From positions 1-56,412 of the forward strand of contig JBKECQ010000030.1 of the NCBI GenBank assembly GCA_047974845.1: a DNA stretch of 56,412 bases, in the 5' to 3' direction. This document shows, in pieces, positions 50,117-56,412 of this stretch. A model generated the notes under the pieces. It did not search any database. It was not told where the DNA came from and saw nothing but the letters and a program-made list of their open reading frames with translations. Origin of the DNA: Aminipila sp047974845. Lineage in GTDB: Bacteria; Bacillota; Clostridia; Peptostreptococcales; Anaerovoracaceae. Every line of letters begins with the position of its first letter. Within the stretch, counting starts at the first letter, position 1. A program made the translations under genes and the position numbers.

Positions 50117-50977
50117 ATGGATTTAAATAATTTTTATAGTCAGCTTGATACAATTTTCAAAAATCAAGATATTCATAGTGCAGAAAAATATATCGTAGAG
50201 CAAATGTTAGTTGCTCAAAAAGACGGGGATGTTGCGGGAATATTAGCCACAGCAAATGAAATCGGTGGGATATATAGAGTTACCAGTAGATTTGAAGATG
50301 CAAAGAAATCATATGAAGTTGCTCTAGGTGCTATATCTTTGTTGGGTCTTGAAAATACAGAGCAGCACGGGACAACGGTTTTAAATTTAGCAACTGTCTA
50401 CGCCGCAAACGGGAAAAACAAAGAAGCGTTAGAGTTATACCTTAAAGCAGAAGGTATATTTAATTTAAAGGGCTTAAACAACGATTATAGGATGGCCGCC
50501 TTATATAATAATATCAGCCATGTATTTGAGGAGGAGAACGATTATATTAATGCGGAAATAAATTCGGAAAAGGCATTAAAAATCATAGAGAAAATTCCGG
50601 GAGCAGATGTGGAGCTTGCAACCACGTATACTACCATTGCAAACATTTATATAAAACAGAACAAATTATTAGAGGCTGAAAGATATTTATACACTTCAGA
50701 AAAAATATTTCAAGGATTAAATGGAAAGGTTGATGTCCACTATGGTGCTACATTAAATGTCTTTGGAGAGTTGTATTTTCACATGAAAGACTATATAAAG
50801 TCTATAGATTATTTTAAAAAATCTTTACAACTTGTCATTGATAACTATGGGGAAAGTAACCTGTCATATGTGGCGGTATGCAAAAACATAGCTTCTGTAT
50901 ATGAAGTGATAGGACAGTTTAGTGAAAAAACAAAATATGAAAATATGGCTAAATTGGCAGAGGAAAGGATAAAGTAA
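50117..50977 (+). CDS. Tetratricopeptide repeat protein
   Basis: 286 residues, entirely helical. About six TPR units are visible, for example EIGGIYRVTSRFEDAKKSYEVAL, NLATVYAANGKNKEALELYLKA and TTIANIYIKQNKLLEAERYLYTSE. TPRs form protein-binding scaffolds. It lies 20 bp after the 37-bp repeat and 3 bp before the DUF4037 gene, so it probably bridges the DUF4125 and DUF4037 proteins or their target. No enzyme motif. Confidence 0.85.
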   Translation: MDLNNFYSQLDTIFKNQDIHSAEKYIVEQMLVAQKDGDVAGILATANEIGGIYRVTSRFEDAKKSYEVALGAISLLGLENTEQHGTTVLNLATVYAANGKNKEALELYLKAEGIFNLKGLNNDYRMAALYNNISHVFEEENDYINAEINSEKALKIIEKIPGADVELATTYTTIANIYIKQNKLLEAERYLYTSEKIFQGLNGKVDVHYGATLNVFGELYFHMKDYIKSIDYFKKSLQLVIDNYGESNLSYVAVCKNIASVYEVIGQFSEKTKYENMAKLAEERIK

Positions 50978-50980
50978 AAT

Positions 50981-51925
50981 ATGAGAATGAGTGGACTTGA
51001 ACTTGCAAAAGCATACTATGAAGCTTATGGGAAAAGTATGATACATAACCAATTTCCTGAATACGAAAATGCTGTTGCAGTGGGGTTAGTAGGAGAAGGA
51101 TCGGAATGTTTGGGCTTTGATGATATGATTTCTGAAGATCATGATTTTGGACCGGGATTTTGTATTTGGTTGCCTGATGAAGCCTACAGGCAAATTGGAG
51201 ATAGAATGCAAGAAGCCTATGATAATTTACCTAGAACCTTTGAGGGGAAGCAAAGAATAGAAACCTTTGAAGGCAGAGGAAGGGTAGGTGTCTTTAATAC
51301 AGGAGAATTTTATAAAAAGTATATTGGTTGTGCTGGAGCACCAACGAACAATATACAATGGATGTTAACCCCTGAAACCAGCCTATGTACTGCTGTGAAT
51401 GGCAAAGTATTTGAGGACAATCTTGGCGAGTTTTCACAGATTAGAAAAGAACTATTGGAATTTTATCCTAAGGATATTTTCTTGAAAAAAATTGTTGCAA
51501 GAATGGCTGTTATGTCACAGGCAGGTCAGTATAACTACGAACGTTGTATGAAAAGAGGCGAATTCGGAGCAGCATATTTAGCTTGCAATGAATTCGTGAA
51601 AGCAGCTATTTCAATGGCTTATTTGCTGAATAGGAGATATATGCCATTCTATAAATGGAGCTTTAAAGGCATGGACTCCCTGACTGTTTTAAAAAATACC
51701 AGAGGGCAATTAGAGCAATTACTTCTTACTCCTGATACAATAGAGAACACACAGAAAAAGGTTCTTATTATTGAAGAAGTATGCATAAATGTAAGAGAAG
51801 AATTAAATAAACAAGAAATAGTCAGAGGAATGGATAACTTTTTACAAAACCATTGCTATGAGGTAATGAATTCTATTTCTGATGTACAAATTAGAAGCCT
51901 TCCTATTATATATGATTGCAAATAG
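50981..51925 (+). CDS. DUF4037 protein, nucleotidyltransferase-like
   Basis: 314 residues. Residues 34-62 contain Gly40-Ser41 followed by an acidic pair in SEDHDFG (Asp53, Asp55), the pattern of the nucleotidyltransferase superfamily (GS ... DxD). A helical C-terminal half (MSQAGQYNYERCMKRGEFGAAYLACNEFVKAAISMAYLLN) resembles the second domain of aminoglycoside-type nucleotidyltransferases. I infer transfer of a nucleotide to a small molecule or protein; substrate unknown. Possible role as an antibiotic-modifying enzyme is open. Operon with DUF4125 and TPR genes. Confidence 0.75.
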   Translation: MRMSGLELAKAYYEAYGKSMIHNQFPEYENAVAVGLVGEGSECLGFDDMISEDHDFGPGFCIWLPDEAYRQIGDRMQEAYDNLPRTFEGKQRIETFEGRGRVGVFNTGEFYKKYIGCAGAPTNNIQWMLTPETSLCTAVNGKVFEDNLGEFSQIRKELLEFYPKDIFLKKIVARMAVMSQAGQYNYERCMKRGEFGAAYLACNEFVKAAISMAYLLNRRYMPFYKWSFKGMDSLTVLKNTRGQLEQLLLTPDTIENTQKKVLIIEEVCINVREELNKQEIVRGMDNFLQNHCYEVMNSISDVQIRSLPIIYDCK

Positions 51926-52072
51926 AAGAGACAAATGGATTAGTTAAATTGCTCATGTATGTGAATTCTTTTACGTGCATTCTTTTACTTGTATTCTTTA
52001 AAGTAACAACAAATTTAGATTACTGCATTAAAGGATGTCGAGATATGTCGAATTGTTTAATTATAGGGTTAG
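51926..52072 (+). promoter_or_regulatory. Region before the cobalamin riboswitch: 14-bp repeats and tandem Spo0A-like boxes
   Basis: Three 14-bp units like GTGAATTCTTTTAC lie at about 51960-52002, just after the DUF4037 gene. TGTCGAG (52036-52042) and TGTCGAA (52046-52052) are two direct Spo0A-box-like sites exactly 10 bp apart, 21 bp upstream of the next -35 element. No clear terminator for the upstream operon was found. Confidence 0.5.
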
Positions 52073-52101
52073 TTGACAATTAAAATAGGAAATGATAGAA
52101 T
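52073..52101 (+). promoter_or_regulatory. Sigma-A promoter of the cobalamin-riboswitch transcript
   Basis: TTGACA (52073-52078), 17-bp spacer, TAGAAT (52096-52101). Confidence 0.8.
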
Positions 52102-52129
52102 TAAGTCAATAAATAAATAAAGAAATTTG

Positions 52130-52330
52130 TGTTCCAATTGTGTATTATTAATTAGTATGCAAGTGGCTAAGAGGGAAGCAGGTTGAAATCCTGCGCGGTC
52201 CCGCCGCTGTAAGTGAGGAGTATCATCTAGATTTTTAATAAAAGACATAATATTAAAAATAACCACTGATTTTGAATCGGGAAGGATGATGAATATGATG
52301 ACACACGAGCCAGAAGACCTGCATAAATTT
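52130..52330 (+). ncRNA. Cobalamin riboswitch
   Basis: Conserved blocks occur in order: AAGAGGGAA, GTTGAAATCCTGCGCGGTCC, CGCCGCTGTAAG, ACCACTG, GGGAAGGATG, and GATGACACACGAGCCAGAAGACCTGC. This is the adenosylcobalamin-type aptamer with the B12 box. A variable arm of about 60 nt lies between CGCTGTAAG and CCACTG. It normally lowers downstream expression when cobalamin is present. Here it precedes secreted propeller-type proteins rather than a recognisable transporter or biosynthesis gene. Confidence 0.96.
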
Positions 52331-52410
52331 TAGATGCTCCGACGGGTAATTCGGTTGGTATCAATACAATTTGCATTTTGAAGTGCAGATTACTAATATA
52401 CAGAAAAACG

Positions 52411-52436
52411 GCTGTAGCATATTGCTACAGCTTTTT
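52411..52436 (+). terminator. Expression-platform terminator of the cobalamin riboswitch
   Basis: GCTGTAGCA (52411-52419) and TGCTACAGC (52423-52431), followed by TTTTT. Between aptamer and terminator a CCGAC/GTTGG stem (52339-52358) could be part of the switch. Confidence 0.85.
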
Positions 52437-52552
52437 GTTTTTGTGATATAAATGAAATTGCATATTAAATACATTTTAATGTGCTAAAACCTCACATAAA
52501 AATTGAATAATTGTATTAGAAAATATTAAGAAAATAACTGATCAGAAAACTG

Positions 52553-52638
52553 AAGGTTACTATTGATATGAAATTTAATTAATTTTAGTTTAAGCTATCT
52601 TTAATTTTAAATCGTTCAATTGTAACCTTTTTTGTTTT
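52553..52638 (+). other. Long-loop inverted repeat before the secreted propeller gene
   Basis: AAGGTTAC (52553-52560) and GTAACCTT (52622-52629) are perfectly complementary with a 61-nt AT-rich loop, followed by TTTTGTTTT. It is a possible second attenuator or a terminator with a promoter in its loop. The remaining sequence from 52441 to 52670 is AT-rich without other recognisable elements. Confidence 0.45.
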
Positions 52639-52670
52639 ATATGTTACATTTTAATTTAGGGAGGAAAAAA

Positions 52671-54068
52671 ATGAAAAAGAACAAATTTAGAAAATTATTA
52701 CCAATAACCATGTCTTTAATGATGGCTTTTGGTATGGCAACTACAGCATTTGCTGCAGATTGGACTGTTTATCAGGGAAATGACAATCATAACGGAGTGG
52801 TTACTAATGCCCCTATTACTAACGCAGCTAGTGTTAGTACAATAGCACTGACTAAAAATGGCAGTGGTTGGGACGGCGTAGACAACGTACCGGTTATGCA
52901 AACTGTTGGAGCAAATACATATGCATATGTTTTGTATGATGGATATGCTGTTAACGGAGACCAAGGAGGAGCAAGACTTGCAAAAATTAATTGCAATGCG
53001 GGCTCGGAGGTATGGAATGTTCAGGTTGGAACAAACTCTGGATTCCAGTTATCAACACCACTTCTTGTTCAGGGCGCAGATTCAGCAAGTGAAAATGATG
53101 ATAGTATTTTTGCAGCTGTTCAGGTTTCAGGGGGAAGTAAGATAGTTAAAGTTACTGATTTAGGCAATGCTACACCAACTGTAAATGATTTTAAAACAGG
53201 AATAACAGGACAGATTAATACTCCTGTAACAAAATATGGTGAGTACATTTATTTTGGTACATGGATTGGTAATGGCTCAATTGAGGGTTCAAATGCACCG
53301 GGAGCATATTATCAGGTTAAACATAATGATGCTAGCGACACTCAGTCTATGCCATCAATTTCAAAAGGCTTCTACTGGACAGGCGCCGTTGCAGTAGGAA
53401 ATGAACTTTACTTTGGTGGAGACGGTGGTTACTTATATCATAGAACAATGGGCTCAGGTTTTGGCACAAGCACAAATGCAGAAGTTTATGAAAGTGCAAT
53501 TACACTTCCAGCAATAAGCGGTAATGCTGCAGGAGATGTGCGTTCAACTGTTTGCTTAAATGGCAATAAACTGTACTTCACATCAAAGGGTGCAGGAAGC
53601 AATGGAAACCTATACTGCTATGATGTAGCAACAGCAACTGCTCCTACATTTAGTTGGGGAGCAAAGCTTGCAGGAACTTGCACATCTACTCCTACAGTAG
53701 CTAAAAATGGCAATATATATGTGGGTTACTATAGTGGTTTCAATGCCGGAGGAATACAGAAAGTAATGGCGCCTACAAGTGGAAGTGAAGGATCTGTTGT
53801 AACATTAAATCCTACTGGGTGGAATCAGCCTGTTCAGTGTTCTCCATTAGTTAGAACTGTTGGACCAAATGATTATATATTTGTAAACACTAACTCAGGA
53901 ACTGGAGCTGGATATTGTTTTAAAGTAGGAAGCAGCGTTACTGCAGCAAACCAAGCAACTCAGGTTTGGTCTACACCGGCAAATACCTACGCTTTGGGTG
54001 GTATGGCTTGCAGTAACGGATACATAGTATTCGGAAACGACTATAACAATTTATATATAGTACATTAA
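52671..54068 (+). CDS. Secreted PQQ-like beta-propeller protein under a cobalamin riboswitch
   Basis: 465 residues. A signal peptide (MKKNKFRKLLPITMSLMMAF, cleavage likely after AFA before ADW) shows export; there is no lipobox or sortase motif. About seven beta-propeller blades repeat phrases such as TPVTKYGEYIYFGTW, GNELYFGGDGGYLYHR, NGNKLYFTSKGAG, NGNIYVGYYSG and NGYIVFGNDYNNLYIVH. Such folds bind ligands or proteins without enzyme motifs here. The upstream cobalamin riboswitch suggests a role in capture or handling of corrinoids at the cell surface; this is inference. ATG 52671 follows GGGAGGA. A stem follows at 54101. Confidence 0.85.
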   Translation: MKKNKFRKLLPITMSLMMAFGMATTAFAADWTVYQGNDNHNGVVTNAPITNAASVSTIALTKNGSGWDGVDNVPVMQTVGANTYAYVLYDGYAVNGDQGGARLAKINCNAGSEVWNVQVGTNSGFQLSTPLLVQGADSASENDDSIFAAVQVSGGSKIVKVTDLGNATPTVNDFKTGITGQINTPVTKYGEYIYFGTWIGNGSIEGSNAPGAYYQVKHNDASDTQSMPSISKGFYWTGAVAVGNELYFGGDGGYLYHRTMGSGFGTSTNAEVYESAITLPAISGNAAGDVRSTVCLNGNKLYFTSKGAGSNGNLYCYDVATATAPTFSWGAKLAGTCTSTPTVAKNGNIYVGYYSGFNAGGIQKVMAPTSGSEGSVVTLNPTGWNQPVQCSPLVRTVGPNDYIFVNTNSGTGAGYCFKVGSSVTAANQATQVWSTPANTYALGGMACSNGYIVFGNDYNNLYIVH

Positions 54069-54100
54069 AATTAACTTCAAATAAGCATATATTTTATTCA

Positions 54101-54131
54101 AATAGCACTCATCTAACTGAGTGCTATTTGG
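54101..54131 (+). terminator. Stem between the two secreted-protein genes
   Basis: AATAGCACTCA (54101-54111) and TGAGTGCTATT (54118-54128) form an 11-bp perfect stem, but only TTTGGGG follows. It may be a weak terminator that lowers expression of the second gene, or protect the upstream mRNA 3' end. Confidence 0.5.
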
Positions 54132-54145
54132 GGTAGGAGAAATAA

Positions 54146-56412
54146 ATGAAGAAAAAAAGATTATTGTCAATATTATTAGCGTTTGTTTTACTTTTAAGCA
54201 TACCATCAATGAATTTTGTTCATTCTGAAACAAAACAGGGATATAGTATTTCATTTGAAAGCTCCATAGACGATGCTAGCATTAAAATACCTTTATGGGA
54301 TTCTAATTGGACGGAATCAACCGATGTAAAAGGAAAGACTCAAAACATTGCGAACACATCAGATAATGTATGTATTAATATTATGAATGCAGAATATGAC
54401 AAAGATAAATTTATATTTTTAGGGTGGAAGGTTCAATGTGGCAGTGATATCATGGGACCGGTAATGACACTTAGTGCAAGTGAAATAGGGACAGCTTTGC
54501 CAAAACTTATTCAGGGGAGTAATCCATTAGACGGTGAACCTAGTAGCATTCAAAATGGAGGAGTATATTTATATGGCACTACTAGTACTGATATTACCAT
54601 TACAGCAGTATTTGAAAAAATTTATAATCCAAGTGATGCGGTATATACTGCATCCGGAGTATCCTCTGATGTTACCTTGGGAAAGGTCAAGGCTACGTAC
54701 AAAGGGAGTGAAAATGGTAAAGAAAAATGGATAATGACAGCAAGTGGTGGGACAAACAAACAATTTTCATATTGGGAATGGGTTGGATATAAAGGTACAG
54801 CTACCGACAATGGAAGTAATAATGATGTTGTTTATAGCAATGAAAAATTATATGATAATCCGTTGACAGTATATCTAGATGAAACTACAGGAAATCGTAC
54901 ATATACGGCATATTTTGAACCGCTAAATATTGAGCTTAAAAAGGATGGACTGAGTATAGGCGATGGTCGGGCATTGTCGTCTATTGGACAAGGCTCATTG
55001 TTGGGGGGAAACTTTGCAGGCGATAAGCCTATTATAATGGGAGGCAGAACGGTTATATCTGTACCGTGCTATCTTCCAAGTACAGTCGCAAAGAGCGAAG
55101 AAGTAGGAAATCCGTCGTTAGAATATGAAATATATTTGGGAACGGAAAATACAGAAATATTGCTGGTAAAAAATTTGCAAGAGCTAAATAGAACTCTCAG
55201 TGGTGATTACTATATAAATGTACTTATAGACCCATTTACAGATGAAATGAAATCTGCAGGTAGTATTACTGTAAAGGCTAGATTGTCAGATTTGCAAGGT
55301 GAAAGAGAATGGCAGATTCAAACATATGATATTTCAAGTAAAGAGATAATAAAACCGGAATTAAATGATACACTACACTACCTATCTACAACCGGTGAAG
55401 GTGCTGTAAGTGGATATTTTTCTGACTCGGTTCCGTTTATAGAGGACTCAGCAGCATATGTTGATGGAACAACAGGAAAGCTCCAAGTATTTTTGGCAAG
55501 CCCAAAGGGAGTGTTTTCATGGAATAAAGATGGAAATAAAGATTTAACATTGATGGCCATGGATGACAATCTAAAATCAAAAATAATTGATATGCAAGGT
55601 AATGGGGGTATATATGCTGTAGAGGCTACAAACTCAGGGAAATTACTGGGCATGGTATTAACAGGTGGAGAGGGTAAATCTCAGTTATGTAAATATGATG
55701 AAAAAATAAAAAAATGGGTGCTTAAAGAAAACAGTGAGTTTGTAAATACGGTAAAGGGCGATGCATACAGAACTTGGTATACATCACTGATATTCGCAGA
55801 AAATGATATTTGGAATGACAAAAATCATTGGGACGGAGTTTCATGGACTAGCACAGGTAAAGATTTCAATAACTTTTTTAAAGTAAATAATCAGTTGGCA
55901 TTTGCAGGAGGTACTGATGGCATATATAAGATAACTCCTAATGGAAAAAGTGAAAAAATTTCGTTTGCCGGGATTGACTCTCAAAACTGTTTCATAATGA
56001 GCGGAAATCCATCAGGAAACCTTTTAGTCAAGACAGGAACGATGAATTATGGATATTATTTAGTTGATACATCTGCCAATACCTGCGAGAGCATTCCAAG
56101 TGGAAATTCAAATATAAATTCAAATATAAATTCAAATATCTATATGGGATTTGGCTGTGATGATACAATATATAAGGCCGAAAATGGTAGAAGATTTGAA
56201 GGCTCCAGCAATTATTTTGAAACTGACATTTATAGATTTGATACTGTAGATAAAAAATGGATTCTACAAGATATACCTGAATTTATGGATGAAAATGATG
56301 ACAGAAGTAACTTGACTTCAAAAATTAGATCAAACTATATTACAAATATAGAGCACCCTATTCCGGAGTTAAGTTTATTTTTAGGAGCTTCTCCGACTTT
56401 TGGCGGAGGTAT
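54146..56412 (+). CDS. Large secreted protein with propeller-like C-terminal part (3' end outside window)
   Basis: The frame is open from ATG 54146 to the window end, 755 residues so far. Signal peptide MKKKRLLSILLAFVLLLSIP. The N-terminal half is rich in beta-strands of the kind found in Ig-like or repeat domains (YSISFESSIDDASIKIP; ENGKEKWIMTASGG; RTYTAYFEPLNIEL). The second half reads like propeller blades (DGIYKITPNGKSEKISF, GYYLVDTSAN, DDTIYKAEN). Residues about 654-665 hold a 12-bp DNA repeat giving NSNI three times. GGAGAAATAA precedes the start. Co-directional with the first secreted gene, so possibly in the same cobalamin regulon. Function not known. Confidence 0.8.
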   Translation, partial: MKKKRLLSILLAFVLLLSIPSMNFVHSETKQGYSISFESSIDDASIKIPLWDSNWTESTDVKGKTQNIANTSDNVCINIMNAEYDKDKFIFLGWKVQCGSDIMGPVMTLSASEIGTALPKLIQGSNPLDGEPSSIQNGGVYLYGTTSTDITITAVFEKIYNPSDAVYTASGVSSDVTLGKVKATYKGSENGKEKWIMTASGGTNKQFSYWEWVGYKGTATDNGSNNDVVYSNEKLYDNPLTVYLDETTGNRTYTAYFEPLNIELKKDGLSIGDGRALSSIGQGSLLGGNFAGDKPIIMGGRTVISVPCYLPSTVAKSEEVGNPSLEYEIYLGTENTEILLVKNLQELNRTLSGDYYINVLIDPFTDEMKSAGSITVKARLSDLQGEREWQIQTYDISSKEIIKPELNDTLHYLSTTGEGAVSGYFSDSVPFIEDSAAYVDGTTGKLQVFLASPKGVFSWNKDGNKDLTLMAMDDNLKSKIIDMQGNGGIYAVEATNSGKLLGMVLTGGEGKSQLCKYDEKIKKWVLKENSEFVNTVKGDAYRTWYTSLIFAENDIWNDKNHWDGVSWTSTGKDFNNFFKVNNQLAFAGGTDGIYKITPNGKSEKISFAGIDSQNCFIMSGNPSGNLLVKTGTMNYGYYLVDTSANTCESIPSGNSNINSNINSNIYMGFGCDDTIYKAENGRRFEGSSNYFETDIYRFDTVDKKWILQDIPEFMDENDDRSNLTSKIRSNYITNIEHPIPELSLFLGASPTFGGG

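Noticed and set aside
54534..54734. Short open frames on both strands around 54.5-54.8 kb
   Set aside because: They are alternative frames of the long secreted-protein gene that starts at 54146 and stays open to the end of the window.
1..56412. tRNA or rRNA genes, prophage, transposase or integrase genes
   Set aside because: None was recognised on either strand while reading; a tRNA covariance search was not possible here, so a missed single tRNA cannot be fully excluded.

Overview
The window is a contiguous piece of an AT-rich chromosome from an anaerobic, endospore-forming member of the Clostridia (Bacillota). The evidence is the sporulation core (spoIIGA-sigE, sigG, spoIIAA-spoIIAB-sigF, sigK, spoVAC-spoVAD-spoVAE, a ymxH-type gene), an electron-transfer-flavoprotein/acyl-CoA dehydrogenase operon whose EtfA carries a ferredoxin domain, strong Shine-Dalgarno sites, and long AT-rich intergenic tracts. 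The ferredoxin-EtfA fusion and the gene mix would fit Eubacteriales such as Eubacterium/Acetobacterium or Family XIII relatives, but the species cannot be read from the sequence alone. No rRNA, tRNA, CRISPR array, insertion sequence or phage gene was recognised.

Layout. 1-3.7 kb: 3' end of a cell-wall amidase, a two-gene LysO-type lysine exporter, and a MoxR-type AAA+ ATPase with a VWA partner. 3.7-6.2 kb: lexA with its operator, then infC-rpmI-rplT behind an attenuator leader. 6.2-19.6 kb: the spoIIGA-sigE ... sigG ... ymxH-nrdR sporulation backbone, interrupted by glutamate synthase (gltB-gltD), a trigger-factor-like lipoprotein and a glycine-riboswitch-controlled amino-acid/sodium symporter. 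19.6-23.2 kb: cmk, a DUF1015 gene broken by one amber codon, sigK on the minus strand, radC. 23.2-32.4 kb: the elongasome/division cluster mreB-mreC-mreD-PBP2-minD, with rodA inverted, then RNase Y. 32.5-38.1 kb: a MATE exporter, cysteine desulfurase and ThiI, then the spoIIA operon. 38.4-43.6 kb: bcd-etfB-etfA, an M24 peptidase, a ferredoxin. 43.8-49.2 kb: maf (minus), spoVACDE, and a membrane diguanylate cyclase (minus). 49.4-51.9 kb: an operon of unknown function (DUF4125, TPR, DUF4037 nucleotidyltransferase-like). 52.0-56.4 kb: a cobalamin riboswitch followed by two secreted beta-propeller-type proteins; the last runs off the window.

Most notable observations. (1) spoIIGA and spoIIAA share an architecture in which a C-run/G-run inverted repeat followed by a T tract encloses the promoter -10 element, while its 3' arm contains the Shine-Dalgarno. 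Transcripts reading in from upstream would form a terminator/SD-sequestering hairpin; transcripts started at the local promoter would lack the 5' arm. (2) Short tandem-repeat arrays repeatedly begin inside a terminator 3' arm or at the 3' end of a gene (units of 31, 37, 18 and 41-42 bp). (3) The DUF4125-TPR-DUF4037 operon and (4) the cobalamin-riboswitch-linked secreted propeller proteins are the best candidates for undescribed systems. (5) Two non-canonical starts are likely: AUU for infC (well known) and AUA for RNase Y (unusual). All functional assignments are from reading the sequence and family knowledge; no database search was run.
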